Below are positions 1-9,224 of a stretch of DNA of 64,000 nt, one piece after another. Position numbers and translations under genes: made by a program. Where the stretch lies: the NCBI GenBank assembly GCA_947490615.1, contig CANLHK010000002.1:62001-126000 (forward strand), written 5' to 3'. The number at the start of each line of letters is the position of its first letter. Positions within the stretch are counted from its first letter, which is position 1. The DNA comes from Planctomycetaceae bacterium. GTDB lineage: Bacteria; Planctomycetota; Phycisphaerae; Phycisphaerales; SM1A02. The notes below the pieces were generated by a model. The model was given only the letters and a program-made list of their open reading frames with translations. It ran no database searches and had not been told where the DNA came from.

Positions 1-1562
1 CCGTTGTTACCCGAGACGATTTCGCCAAGGGTTGCGGTGCCGTGTTGCGGAGCGTTGTTGGCGCCTTCGATCAGCAGGATCGTCTGGCCTGGCTCCTGAA
101 TGACCTTGGGCTGCAAGAGCAGATTGCCCGCGGCATCCTTGGTGAACTCTTCGTGGTTCACGAACGCGGAGAACTCGATGACGGCCACGCGGATGGTGTC
201 GCCGCGGAAGAGCGGTGCAACACCGTTTTGATAGGCGACCGAGACTTCGGTCTGAAGCGCCTCGAAGCCAGCGAGGTCAAGACCTTCGCCGCCAAAGAAG
301 GGGCTGCCGCCGAAGCCACCTGGATTGAGAGGGTTCACGCGGTTCCGCTGCAGATAGAGCTGCTGTCCAGCCACCGCAAAGGGATTTGGAGTGATGCCGT
401 TGCCTGGAAGCACAGGCTCCGAGAAGGGCAGGTAGTCTGGGGTCGGACCGGGGTCGGGGTTCGCGGCGCAGCTGGTCGCGAGGTTGGGGCTGAACGCGAG
501 GTTCACGCACTCCTGATCCCACTCTTCATTGCAGCAGAAGGGATCGAAGGTGCAGACCGCGAAGCAGCAGGCGGGCTTGTTGCAGCCACGGCCAGAATGC
601 GGATCGAGGCAGCCAGCTTGGATGCCCGACACAAAGTCCTCAAAGATCGGGTTGACCGCGGGTGGATTGTTCGGATCGGTGAAGCAGGGGTCGTAGCGCG
701 CTTGCAGCGGCGGATTCACATCGTCATAGATCGTGCCGTCGCAGAGGATGTTCGCGTAGGCAGCGCAGATGACATCCCAACCGTTTGGAAGTTCACCATC
801 GTTGCAGTAAGGAATGCGCGTGGCGACAAGGTCGCAGCAGGTGGCGTCCTTGCAGCCGAACTCCGCTGCATCTCCACCTGGATCGGGATTGCAGGCGAAG
901 CCCGCGGGGTCGGCGCAATTGGGCGAGGGCGCGTTGCAGAAAGCAGGCGCATCGGGTCCGCAACCTTGGTGAAGGATTGCAACGCGCTCGATGTCAGCGA
1001 ACTCGATTTCGGGAAGCGCGTTGATTGCCAGCGCGACGCTCGAGAGGCGAGCCGTCTCGACGCCTTCAATGATCATCATGCCCGCGAGGTCAGGTTGCGC
1101 ATGGCCTGAGTGCACGCGAGCGCGCTCCTCAAGAGTCGCGAGCTCGCCTGGCGTCTTGTTGATCCACTGTCGAACCGTGAGCTTCTGATCCGCGAGGATC
1201 TGGTTGAAGCCCGCGATGCTCGCGCCCGTCATGCTGTAGGGAGCAGGCGAGTCGGTCATCGCTGCGCGCGCACCAACAGCATCGTTGAACTTCAGGATGA
1301 TGTTGCCAGTGAACCAAGGCTCACCAGTCGTGGGGTCGTAGGGAAGAATGAAGGCTTCGTCGGCGGGCTTGCGCACCAAGCGGCGCGACAGGAGCGCGCC
1401 TTGATTGGACGAGCTGCCGCTCCCGACTCCCACCGATGGGGCAGTCGACAAAGTGGCCACAGGAAGGGCCGCATCAGCGAACGCGTTCTCCTTGCTCTCG
1501 AGGACAAATCCGATGCAGGTGATGGCGCTGAGAACTGCTGCGACGAGGGCACGCGACTTCAT
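1..1562 (-). CDS. Secreted S8-like (subtilase) peptidase, 3' part outside window
   Basis: The frame is open from an ATG at 1562 to the window edge (at least 520 codons), so the C-terminus is missing. A GGAG site lies 8 nt before the ATG. Residues 1 to about 30 form a signal peptide (KSR followed by a hydrophobic stretch). The middle is rich in cysteine, with two CC-containing clusters (for example CCFAVCTFDPFCC), a pattern common in secreted Phycisphaerae proteins. Near residue 460 the segment VAVIEFSAFVNHEEF resembles the subtilase Asp region, and near residue 505 QHGTATLGEIVSG resembles the His region. The usual catalytic Asp of the first motif is a Glu here. The Ser region lies beyond the window. 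It is probably an exported protease or a protease-derived protein. The family call rests mainly on the HGT motif. Confidence 0.6.
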   Translation of the reverse strand, partial: MKSRALVAAVLSAITCIGFVLESKENAFADAALPVATLSTAPSVGVGSGSSSNQGALLSRRLVRKPADEAFILPYDPTTGEPWFTGNIILKFNDAVGARAAMTDSPAPYSMTGASIAGFNQILADQKLTVRQWINKTPGELATLEERARVHSGHAQPDLAGMMIIEGVETARLSSVALAINALPEIEFADIERVAILHQGCGPDAPAFCNAPSPNCADPAGFACNPDPGGDAAEFGCKDATCCDLVATRIPYCNDGELPNGWDVICAAYANILCDGTIYDDVNPPLQARYDPCFTDPNNPPAVNPIFEDFVSGIQAGCLDPHSGRGCNKPACCFAVCTFDPFCCNEEWDQECVNLAFSPNLATSCAANPDPGPTPDYLPFSEPVLPGNGITPNPFAVAGQQLYLQRNRVNPLNPGGFGGSPFFGGEGLDLAGFEALQTEVSVAYQNGVAPLFRGDTIRVAVIEFSAFVNHEEFTKDAAGNLLLQPKVIQEPGQTILLIEGANNAPQHGTATLGEIVSGNN

Positions 1563-1986
1563 GTGTCAGGACTCCAAGATTGCTGACTCAGCACTTGCTG
1601 AGCGGCGTTGCAGGCGAGGGACGCGGCCCGAGATAGGGCTTCGTCCCGCAGGTCGTGTTCAGGATTTCGATGAGCTGAAAAGTACTGCTGTCATGTTCTG
1701 AGATGCATCACGCGATCTTTCGCGCGATGCCTCATGCGATGCCCCACATTCGGGCTCGGCATGCCGAGTCCGAGTATGAGTGCCGCTGTCCGAGCGAAGC
1801 ACAATCCACGACGCGGCCGCATCGCAGGTGGATCCGTTGGAATATACGCGAACTCTTGCGAGGGATGCGGTCACGGGTCGAGGTTGGAAGAAAAACTCGG
1901 ACCTCAGCGGCAGCCTTGCACGGCGAGCCAACAGGTGTCCAAACCGAGCCCTGTGCCTCCGCGTTCGGGCAGCGCGAGTGGAGGGA
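1563..1986. other. Gene-free interval with two inverted repeats
   Basis: This 424-bp gap separates purD from the protease gene, both on the minus strand. I see no convincing gene. It holds an imperfect hairpin at 1705-1730 (GCATCACGCG with CGCGCGATGC, 6-nt loop) and an almost perfect palindrome at 1751-1772 centred on CTCGGCATGCCGAG. Neither is followed by a clear T run, so the purD terminator is not certain. A GGAG site close to 1562 serves the downstream protease gene. Confidence 0.4.
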
Positions 1987-3300
1987 TCAGGCGAGTTGGC
2001 GGCCGATGTCTTTGCGGTAGAACGCGCCGTCGAACTCGATGCAGGCAGCGGCATTTCGCGCCAATTCCGCAGCACGCGCGCCGGTCGAAGCGAGCGCTGT
2101 GACTCCAAGGACGCGACCGCCCGCGGTGACGAGTGAGCCGTTGCGTCGGGCCGTACCCGAGTGGAAGATCTCGATCTCCTCGCCTTGTCCTCGCGGAACT
2201 GCTCTTGCGGCTTCGAGACCCTTGATCTCGACGCCCTTGGCGTAGTTTCCTGGATAGCCCTTCGAGCAGACCATCACGCAACAGGCTGCGCGCGAGTCAA
2301 AACGGAGATCCACGGCGGAAAGCTGCTTGGTGGCAGTCGCCCAACAGAGTTCGACGAGGTCTCCTTGCAGGCGCGCGAGGATCGGCTGCGTTTCAGGATC
2401 GCCAAAGCGCGTGTTGAACTCGAGCACCTTGGGGCCCGCGGGCGTGAGCATGATGCCTGCGTAGAGCACGCCGCGAAAGGGGATGTCCATGCGCTTCAAC
2501 GCATCGATCGTCGGCACGAGCACATCGCGCTCCACGATCCGCAGCAACTCTTCGGTCGCTTTTGGAGTTGGACTGAACGCGCCCATGCCGCCCGTGTTTG
2601 GTCCAGTGTCGCCTTCACCAACGCGCTTGTGATCTTGCGCAGCGTCGAGAATCCAGAAGTCGGAGCCATCACAGAGTGCGAGCACGCTCACTTCGGGGCC
2701 TTCGAGAAGGTCTTCGATGAGGATCGTCTTTCCCTCGTCGCCGAAGCTCTTTTTCACGAGGCACTCTTCGACGGCGCGCTGCGCTTCGGCCACGGTTCGA
2801 CAGACCATGACGCCCTTGCCCGCGCAGAGTCCCGTTGCCTTCACCACGCAGCCATCGACGCGGGTTTCGACATACGCCAGCGCCTGCTCCACATCGTGAA
2901 AAACGCGACTGTCGGCGGTGGGCACGCTCGCTGCGCGCATCACTTGCTTGGCGAACGCCTTGTCCCATTCGAGTTGTGCTGCGGCTTTGGTTGGTCCAAA
3001 GACCACGCGCTTGGGATAGTCCTCAAGTTTCGTCGCGTAGTCGGCGGCGAGCGGACCTTCGGGTCCGATGACGACAAGCGCGATGTTCTCGCGCTCACAC
3101 CAGCGCGTCATGCGAAAGAGATCGTTGAGCGGCTCGGGGCAGACTTGGCCAAGTTCCAAGATCCCCGCGTTGGCGCCTGGCTCGACCCAGAGTTTCCCGA
3201 GACGCTTGCTCTTCTTGAGCTTCCACGCGAGGGCATGCTCGCGGCCGCCAGTACCAAGGAGGAGAACATTGACTGTGTCGGGGCAGCGAAGTTTGGCCAT
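1987..3300 (-). CDS. purD: Phosphoribosylamine-glycine ligase (GARS)
   Basis: Catalyses ATP-dependent joining of glycine to 5-phosphoribosylamine in cytosolic de novo purine synthesis. The 437-aa protein has the normal family length. It starts with the typical N-domain motif LLLGTGGREHALAWKL, followed by the ATP-grasp region with GLCAGKGV, the GGMGAFSP loop, and LEFNTRFGDPETQ near the metal/ATP site. It stands alone, without other pur genes nearby. The start is ATG at 3300. There is no Shine-Dalgarno site, but a TACAGT hexamer (3312-3317) lies 11 nt upstream, suggesting a very short leader. The gene is divergent from the secreted unknown gene at 3377. Confidence 0.95.
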   Translation of the reverse strand: MAKLRCPDTVNVLLLGTGGREHALAWKLKKSKRLGKLWVEPGANAGILELGQVCPEPLNDLFRMTRWCERENIALVVIGPEGPLAADYATKLEDYPKRVVFGPTKAAAQLEWDKAFAKQVMRAASVPTADSRVFHDVEQALAYVETRVDGCVVKATGLCAGKGVMVCRTVAEAQRAVEECLVKKSFGDEGKTILIEDLLEGPEVSVLALCDGSDFWILDAAQDHKRVGEGDTGPNTGGMGAFSPTPKATEELLRIVERDVLVPTIDALKRMDIPFRGVLYAGIMLTPAGPKVLEFNTRFGDPETQPILARLQGDLVELCWATATKQLSAVDLRFDSRAACCVMVCSKGYPGNYAKGVEIKGLEAARAVPRGQGEEIEIFHSGTARRNGSLVTAGGRVLGVTALASTGARAAELARNAAACIEFDGAFYRKDIGRQLA

Positions 3301-3311
3301 GGGGGATCGAC

Positions 3312-3317
3312 ACTGTA
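3312..3317 (-). promoter_or_regulatory. Putative -10 box (TACAGT) of purD
   Basis: TANNNT hexamer on the minus strand ending 11 nt before the purD ATG. No clear -35 is visible. It is one of thirteen such cases in the window. Confidence 0.35.
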
Positions 3318-3376
3318 ACGGGGAGTCGTGCTAGATTGCGCGGCCCGCCTTTTCGCGGCATCCGGACCTTTGCCTC

Positions 3377-4861
3377 ATGCACACGAATCGCCTTTCTGTC
3401 CTCCGCTTGATTTCCCGGCCGCTGTTCCTTGTGGCGCCTGCGGTGCTCGGCGTGCTCGCTGTGACCGCTCCCAACGCGTCGGCGCAGAGCCCTGAGCTCC
3501 TCAAGAAGCTCAATGCACCCGCTGTGCGCGTGGCGGAGGGCTCAAAGAGTGCGACCCGCGTCTTTACGGCGTACCTCGACCTGACCAAGTCGCCCAAGCC
3601 CATTGGTCCTGAGTTCAACCAGACCACGATCTGGCCTGGCATGGATGGATTTGCGGAAGTCACCAAGTGGGCGGAAGCCAACTCCGTCATCTCGAAGGCG
3701 CTTCTCGAAGTGCAGAATTGCCAGATCTTCGGCGTGACCTACGGCACCACAGGTGTCGACCCGAAGTTCGTTGAGCGCGGCCTCATCGCCGAAATCGGCG
3801 TCGGCGGCGACCTCACCAAACTGCGCTTCCCCTACATGAGGGCGCTTGAGAGCATCAGCGCGTATGTGGTGGCCGAGATGTACCGTCTCTGTGAGGCGGG
3901 CAGCTACGACGACGCGTTCAAGGTCGGCATCGCGCACCTCCGCGTGCTGCGGCAAGCCTGTGACGGGCAGATGTTCGAAGAGAAGCTCGCAGCCATGTCG
4001 CTGCTCTCTGACGCTTTCTCATTGCATCGCGACATGCTCGCGATCTACGGCGACAAGATGGCGGTGGAGTCGGTGCGCAATCTCGCGCTCAAGGAGTACC
4101 CATTCCTTCGCGCCTCGGAGAATGAGCGCCTCAAGCGCCTTGCGCTGCCTGAGGGCGATCTCGCGGTGGCCGACGAGCTCATTCACTCGGTGTTTACCAG
4201 TGATGGCGCGGTCTCGGACGAAAAGTTCGCTGCGACTTTCTCAGGCATGCAGTCGGTTGATCAGCCGCTGACTTCTTTCGGTGCCACAAAGCGCTGGGCG
4301 AAGATCGCTGGAGTGCACGGCAGCCTTGAGGCGAGCACCCTGAAGCTCAACGCGATCTACGACGATTGGTGGCGACGCTGGCGGCTGCCCGCTTACGGTC
4401 CGATGATCTCGATGCCGACGGTCCTCTCGCGCACCAATCCCGTGAAGTACGCGGCGGTGGTCCTTGCGGTGAAGGATGTCGATCGGCTCTTCGAGGCGCG
4501 TCGTCGACTTGTCGCTGAATACGACGGCACGGTCTGCTCGGCTGGTCTCGTGGCCTATCACCGCGAGTTCAACAAGTGGCCTGACCTCATCCTCAAGGCC
4601 TACACCTCGGACTTCCCCAAGCGCTTCAACTTCGATCCGTACGACAAGAACTACGGGCCGATGGAGTTTGAATCGCTTGGCAGCAAGTCGCGTGGTATCG
4701 ACACCGAGTACGGCCGCGTCACGGTGACGGGCTGCATTCTCTACGCGCGCAACGATGACCACACGGGCAACGGCGCCTCGCGTCACGCCTCGGGTGGCAA
4801 GACCGACGACTTCGTGTTGTGGCCTGCCTTGCGCGCGATCTCGCGCGGCCAAGTGAAGTGA
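3377..4861 (+). CDS. Secreted protein of unknown function
   Basis: 494 aa. I do not recognise the family. An N-terminal signal peptide is clear: a basic start, a hydrophobic core LFLVAPAVLGVLAVTA, and a likely cleavage after ASAQ near residue 37. The mature part is a soluble, mixed alpha/beta sequence without repeats, extra membrane segments or a recognisable catalytic motif. Near the C-terminus the chain is rich in Tyr, Asp and Gly (RFNFDPYDKNYGPMEF), followed by a segment that looks like a single beta domain. A TAGATT hexamer about 40 nt upstream (3331-3336) could be its -10 box. It lies 37 bp before trxB on the same strand, but trxB has its own ribosome site. Probably periplasmic. Confidence 0.75.
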   Translation: MHTNRLSVLRLISRPLFLVAPAVLGVLAVTAPNASAQSPELLKKLNAPAVRVAEGSKSATRVFTAYLDLTKSPKPIGPEFNQTTIWPGMDGFAEVTKWAEANSVISKALLEVQNCQIFGVTYGTTGVDPKFVERGLIAEIGVGGDLTKLRFPYMRALESISAYVVAEMYRLCEAGSYDDAFKVGIAHLRVLRQACDGQMFEEKLAAMSLLSDAFSLHRDMLAIYGDKMAVESVRNLALKEYPFLRASENERLKRLALPEGDLAVADELIHSVFTSDGAVSDEKFAATFSGMQSVDQPLTSFGATKRWAKIAGVHGSLEASTLKLNAIYDDWWRRWRLPAYGPMISMPTVLSRTNPVKYAAVVLAVKDVDRLFEARRRLVAEYDGTVCSAGLVAYHREFNKWPDLILKAYTSDFPKRFNFDPYDKNYGPMEFESLGSKSRGIDTEYGRVTVTGCILYARNDDHTGNGASRHASGGKTDDFVLWPALRAISRGQVK

Positions 4862-4898
4862 TTCCCCAACTGGCCTGAACTAGGTCTACTGGAGCCGC

Positions 4899-5882
4899 AT
4901 GTCCGCGCAGCAACAGGTTGAGAAGCTCGTGGTGATTGGGTCGGGACCCGCAGGGTGGACCGCCTGCATTTACGCAGCGCGCGCCAACCTTGCGCCCTTG
5001 GCGATCATCGGAGTCCCCGCGGCCAATCCAGCGCCAGTCCTTCCAGGTGGGCAGCTCATGCTCACGACGGAAGTGGAGAACTATCCAGGCTTCCCTCATG
5101 GCGTCTCGGGCCCCGAGATGATGGCGCTCTTCCAGCAGCAAGCCGAGCGCTTTGGAACGCGCGTCGAACACGCCGATGTGGTGCGTTGCGATTTCTCGCA
5201 GCGGCCGTTTGTCCTCGAGACCAGTGAAGGCACCACCGTGCGTGCGCATGCTGTGGTCATCGCCACAGGTGCCACCGCCAACTGGGTTGGTCTTCCCAAT
5301 GAATTGCGCCTGGCCACGACTGGTGGCGGCGTGAGTGCGTGCGCGGTCTGCGATGGCGCGCTGCCCTGTTACCGCGATCAACCGTTGGCCGTCGTCGGCG
5401 GCGGCGATACGGCGATGGAAGAGGCGAGCTACCTCACCAAGTTCGCGTCAAAGGTCTTCATCATTCATCGCCGCGACAGCTTCCGCGCGTCCAAGGCGAT
5501 GCAGTCGCGCTTGCTCGATCATCCCAAGGCGCAGCCAGTGTGGGATTCGGTCGTCGTGGATGTGCTCGGCGACACCTTCATCGAAGGCGTCGTTCTGCAG
5601 AACCTCAAGACCAACGCGCGCACCACGCTTCCTGTGAAGGGCCTCTTCATCGCCATCGGCCACTCGCCAGCGACGAAGTTCCTTGCGGGCTCAGGCGTCG
5701 AGCTTGATGACAAGGGCTATGTGCAACTGCGCACGCGCTCGAGTCGGACCAACATCGACGGCGTGTTTGCGGCGGGTGATGTGGCGGATTCGAACTATCG
5801 CCAGGCGATCACCGCCAGCGGCATGGGTTGCCAAGCAGCGATCGACGCCGAGCGTTGGCTCGCCGATCACGGCGTGCACTGA
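4899..5882 (+). CDS. trxB: Thioredoxin-disulfide reductase
   Basis: NADPH-dependent FAD flavoenzyme that reduces thioredoxin. 327 aa, the usual length. It has the FAD-binding GSGPAGWTACIYAAR near the N-terminus, the redox-active pair C148-A-V-C151 in CAVCDG, the NADPH-domain glycine motif VVGGGDTAMEEASYL, and HRRDSFRA, whose HRR/R residues mark NADPH rather than NADH use. The C-terminal GVFAAGDVAD motif closes the FAD domain. A GGAG site at 4891-4894 sits 4 nt before the ATG. The next gene converges on it with a 6-bp gap. Confidence 0.95.
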   Translation: MSAQQQVEKLVVIGSGPAGWTACIYAARANLAPLAIIGVPAANPAPVLPGGQLMLTTEVENYPGFPHGVSGPEMMALFQQQAERFGTRVEHADVVRCDFSQRPFVLETSEGTTVRAHAVVIATGATANWVGLPNELRLATTGGGVSACAVCDGALPCYRDQPLAVVGGGDTAMEEASYLTKFASKVFIIHRRDSFRASKAMQSRLLDHPKAQPVWDSVVVDVLGDTFIEGVVLQNLKTNARTTLPVKGLFIAIGHSPATKFLAGSGVELDDKGYVQLRTRSSRTNIDGVFAAGDVADSNYRQAITASGMGCQAAIDAERWLADHGVH

Positions 5883-5888
5883 CTTCCA

Positions 5889-7232
5889 TCAGATCGCTGG
5901 TGCATCATCGGGCGCGAGTCGCGTCACGATCTTGGCGCCCACGCAATCGCCCCAGACATTGACCATCGTGCGGGCCATGTCGATCAATCGATCGACGCCG
6001 ATGATGATGCCAATGGCCGAGAGCGGAATCTTCTCAACGCCGCGCCCAGCGAGACTGGTGTTCACGGCGGCCACGACGATGACCAGCGTGACGAGTCCTG
6101 CTGAAGGAATGCCCGCTGCGCCGATGGCGGCGAGGGTCGCGGTGAGGACCGCAATCACCAAGTCGCCCGTGGTGAGATCGACGCCGCAGAGTTGGAAGAG
6201 AAAGAGCGCAGCGACTGCTTCGTAGAGCGCCGTGCCGTCAAGATTCAGCGTCGCCCCGAGCGGGATCACGAAGTTGGTGGCGCGTTGCGAACAACCACCA
6301 TGCGTGGTGCATTCACGCACGGTGACGGGCAAGGTCGCATTCGAACTGCTCGTCGCAAAGCCCGTGATGAGCGCGCGGCGAACCGACCACATGAAGCTCC
6401 AGCCGTTGGTGCGGGCAAAGATGCTCGCTAGCAGCGGCAACACGAGGAATCCGTGGATGAACAGGCCCAAGAGCACCGTGAGCATGTAGCTCCCGACGGG
6501 TCCCGCGATACTCCCAAGTCCGATTCGCCCGACGATTCCGACAAGGAAACAGAAGAGTCCAATCGGCATGAGCCAAAGGATCCATTGGATCACGGTCAGC
6601 AGCGCGTGGAAGAGTCCATCGACGACTTCTCGTGCGCGCGTCGTGCGTTCACCACCCACGGCAAGCCCGAGGCCGAGGACGATCGAGAAGACGATCACGC
6701 CAATGGTGTTGCCAGCGGCTGCCTCACCAAGCGGCGACTTTGGCAGCAGCTGCTGCACAATCGACTGCCACGCGCCGCCGATGCCCATCGTTTCGCCGCT
6801 GACCAATCGGTCCATGCGCGCGCCATCCGCACGAAACGCGTTCTCGCCAAGGGCGAGGAGACGCGAACTTTCTTCGGCAGAGAGACCAGCGCCAGGACGC
6901 ATCGTCTCGACGAGCACGGTGCCGATCGTCGCGGCGCAGAGCATGCAGCCGAGGTAGAACGCGGCCACCAAGACTCCGAGCATGCCGAGTCGTTTGGGAT
7001 CGCCGATCGACGCGATGCCGTGGACCACCGCCACCACCACCAGCGGAATCACGATCATCTGCAGTGGACGAAGCAGGAAGAGCTCACCCGCGAGCAGCCA
7101 TCCCGCGCCGACGCTCTGCGAGTCCAACGGATCGTGCAGCTGTTGCCCCACGAACACGCCTGCGATCAACGCCACGAAGATCGCCAGAGTCTGAATTCTT
7201 CCGCGCCTCGAAGCCGAACCGTGTTGCGACAT
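5889..7232 (-). CDS. Dicarboxylate/amino acid:cation symporter (DAACS family)
   Basis: 447-aa integral membrane protein of the GltP/DctA/SLC1 family, which imports C4-dicarboxylates, glutamate/aspartate or neutral amino acids with Na+ or H+. Eight or more hydrophobic stretches are visible. The family re-entrant serine-rich motif appears as TGFATSSSNATLPVT, and the TM7 signature as NLDGTALYEAVAALFLFQL, where NLDGTALYE matches NMDGTxxY. Substrate cannot be read from the sequence. No Shine-Dalgarno site; a TAGCAT hexamer (7239-7244) ends 6 nt before the ATG, consistent with leaderless expression. Convergent with trxB. Confidence 0.9.
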   Translation of the reverse strand: MSQHGSASRRGRIQTLAIFVALIAGVFVGQQLHDPLDSQSVGAGWLLAGELFLLRPLQMIVIPLVVVAVVHGIASIGDPKRLGMLGVLVAAFYLGCMLCAATIGTVLVETMRPGAGLSAEESSRLLALGENAFRADGARMDRLVSGETMGIGGAWQSIVQQLLPKSPLGEAAAGNTIGVIVFSIVLGLGLAVGGERTTRAREVVDGLFHALLTVIQWILWLMPIGLFCFLVGIVGRIGLGSIAGPVGSYMLTVLLGLFIHGFLVLPLLASIFARTNGWSFMWSVRRALITGFATSSSNATLPVTVRECTTHGGCSQRATNFVIPLGATLNLDGTALYEAVAALFLFQLCGVDLTTGDLVIAVLTATLAAIGAAGIPSAGLVTLVIVVAAVNTSLAGRGVEKIPLSAIGIIIGVDRLIDMARTMVNVWGDCVGAKIVTRLAPDDAPAI

Positions 7233-7238
7233 TCCTCG

Positions 7239-7244
7239 ATGCTA
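7239..7244 (-). promoter_or_regulatory. Putative -10 box (TAGCAT) of the symporter gene
   Basis: TANNNT hexamer ending 6 nt before the start codon of the DAACS gene. Transcription about 7 nt downstream would begin at the ATG itself. Confidence 0.4.
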
Positions 7245-7338
7245 CTCCAGTAGGGCAACACGCGGCGGCGCATCACAACGCGCGCGCGGCGGTCATGCGC
7301 GCGACTGGGGAAAACTGCCTGCGGTCTGCCGACTTCGA

Positions 7339-9141
7339 TCAGACCTTGGCGGGTTGCTCAGGCACCGTGCTGCGCACATGCGTCTCGACGAGTTGCTCAG
7401 GATCGACTGGACCAGGAGCCTCGCTCATGAGATCCATGCCCGACTGCGTCTTGGGGAAGGCAATGACATCGCGGATGTTGTCGGTTCCGACGATGTGCAT
7501 GACCAAGCGGTCCAAGCCGAAGGCGATCCCACCGTGTGGTGGCGCGCCATACTTGAGCGCGTCAAGCAGGAAGCCGAACTTCATGCGCGCATCTGCCTCG
7601 GTGAGACCGATGAGCCCAAAGACTTTCTCCTGCACCTTCGTATTGTGGATTCGGATCGATCCGCCAGCGATCTCGCTGCCGTTGAGCACGAGGTCGTAGC
7701 CTGCCGAGAGGCAGCCGCCTGGATTGGATTCAAGGATTCCAAACTGATCGGGATTGGGGCTGGTGAAGGGATGATGCAGCGCGACCCAACGCTTGCCGTT
7801 GTCGTCCCATTCAAACATCGGGAAGTCGACGACCCAGAGGAAGTTCCACTTGCCCTCAGGAACGATCTGCAAATCGCGAGCGATGCGCTGGCGAAGCTCG
7901 CCGAGCGTCTTGGTGGCGATGTCGTAGTCGTCCGCGGCAAAGACGATGATGTCGCCTTGCTTGAGACCAAGTTTCTCGATGAGTTCAGCCTTCACGGGCT
8001 CGCAGAACTTCGCGATGCCCGTCTCAAAACCGTTCGCACCGAGCTTGGTGTAGGGGATGCCGCCAGCCTTGTAGGTCTTGGCGAAATCGCTGTAGCCATC
8101 GAGAAGTTTGCGGGTGATCTTCTCGTTGGGAGTCGGCACACGAATGGCCTTCACCACGCCGCCGCGTCCTGCCTTGGACTTCGCGAGCGCTTCCTTGAAC
8201 ACGCCGAACTCGGTCTTGGCCGCGATCGCGGAGATGTCACAAGTTTCGAGACCGTAGCGGTTGTCGGGACGGTCGATGCCGTAGCGCTCCATCGCATCCC
8301 AGTAGGTGATGCGCTCGACGGTGCCGATGTCGTAGTTGAAGAGCTCGCTCCACAGCCCGCGCACGAAGCCCGTCATCATCTCCATGACATCTTCGCGCTG
8401 GACGAAGCTCATCTCCAAGTCGATCTGCGTGAACTCCGCCTGGCGATCGGCGCGCGGATCTTCGTCGCGCATGCACTTGCAGATTTGCAGGTAGCGATCG
8501 CAGCCCGCGACCATGAGGATCTGCTTGAAGAGCTGCGGGCTTTGCGGCAGCGCGTACCACTTTCCTGGGTGCAAACGCGCTGGAACGATGAAGTCACGCG
8601 CGCCTTCAGGAGTGGTCTTGATGAGGAGCGGCGTTTCGATCTCGAGGAAGCCGTTCTGGCTGAAGTAGTCGCGTGCAAACTTGGTCACGCGCGAGCGCGT
8701 GCGAAGGATGTGCTGCATGCGCGGACGGCGCAGATCGATGTAGCGGTACTTGAGGCGGGTCTCTTCGCCGATCTTTTCAGCGTCGTGTTCGTCAGGCAGA
8801 ATCGGCGGCGGCTCTGCGGCGTTGAGGAGTTCCAACTTCTCCGCGACGATCTCGACTTCGCCCGACGCGAGTTTGGGATTCGCTCCACCCGCGCGCACGC
8901 GCACGGTGCCCGTCACGGCGAGGACGAATTCGCGGCGCAGCGTCTTGGCCAAGGCGACGAGATCCGCAGGCGACTGCTCGAGGTCAAAGACGACCTGGCA
9001 AAGACCTTCTCGATCACGAACATCGGTGAAGATCAGACCCTTCCCTTGATCGCGGTAGGTGTTGATCCATCCGCAGACGGTCACCGTCTGCCCGACATGA
9101 CTCGCGCGAAGCGAGCCGCACATGTGTGAGCGCTTGAGCAT
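7339..9141 (-). CDS. aspS: Aspartate-tRNA ligase
   Basis: Charges tRNA-Asp (and possibly tRNA-Asn; specificity cannot be read here). 600 aa from ATG 9141, matching bacterial AspRS of about 590 aa. It has an N-terminal OB-fold anticodon domain (VTVCGWINTYRDQGKGLIF), motif 2 with CMRDEDPRADRQAEFTQID, the bacterial insertion (GAD) domain in the middle, and motif 3 GLDRLVMHIVG near the C-terminus. The frame extends 22 codons upstream, but that extension (PSSTAQARQSARAR) is unlike the family, and MLKRSHMCG is the typical beginning. TACCAT at 9152-9157 lies 10 nt before the start. Divergent from lpxB. Confidence 0.95.
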   Translation of the reverse strand: MLKRSHMCGSLRASHVGQTVTVCGWINTYRDQGKGLIFTDVRDREGLCQVVFDLEQSPADLVALAKTLRREFVLAVTGTVRVRAGGANPKLASGEVEIVAEKLELLNAAEPPPILPDEHDAEKIGEETRLKYRYIDLRRPRMQHILRTRSRVTKFARDYFSQNGFLEIETPLLIKTTPEGARDFIVPARLHPGKWYALPQSPQLFKQILMVAGCDRYLQICKCMRDEDPRADRQAEFTQIDLEMSFVQREDVMEMMTGFVRGLWSELFNYDIGTVERITYWDAMERYGIDRPDNRYGLETCDISAIAAKTEFGVFKEALAKSKAGRGGVVKAIRVPTPNEKITRKLLDGYSDFAKTYKAGGIPYTKLGANGFETGIAKFCEPVKAELIEKLGLKQGDIIVFAADDYDIATKTLGELRQRIARDLQIVPEGKWNFLWVVDFPMFEWDDNGKRWVALHHPFTSPNPDQFGILESNPGGCLSAGYDLVLNGSEIAGGSIRIHNTKVQEKVFGLIGLTEADARMKFGFLLDALKYGAPPHGGIAFGLDRLVMHIVGTDNIRDVIAFPKTQSGMDLMSEAPGPVDPEQLVETHVRSTVPEQPAKV

Positions 9142-9151
9142 TGAGGGCGAG

Positions 9152-9157
9152 ATGGTA
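9152..9157 (-). promoter_or_regulatory. Putative -10 box (TACCAT) of aspS
   Basis: TANNNT hexamer on the minus strand ending 10 nt before the chosen aspS ATG. It supports that start over the longer frame, which would begin upstream of this box. Confidence 0.35.
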
Positions 9158-9211
9158 CCGAGTCTCGCGCGCGCAGATTGGCGTGCTTGCGCGGTGGAAG
9201 AGGGCATTGAG

Positions 9212-9217
9212 TAGACT
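9212..9217 (+). promoter_or_regulatory. Putative -10 box (TAGACT) of lpxB
   Basis: TAGACT ends 7 nt before the lpxB ATG at 9225. A weak -35-like TTGCGC lies 19 bp upstream. No Shine-Dalgarno site is present, so a leaderless transcript is likely. Confidence 0.4.
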
Positions 9218-9224
9218 TCCCACC

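Noticed and set aside
42-1109. 355-codon plus-strand open frame in the first kilobase
   Set aside because: It overlaps the protease gene antisense and has no recognisable features; the minus frame has a signal peptide and protease motifs.
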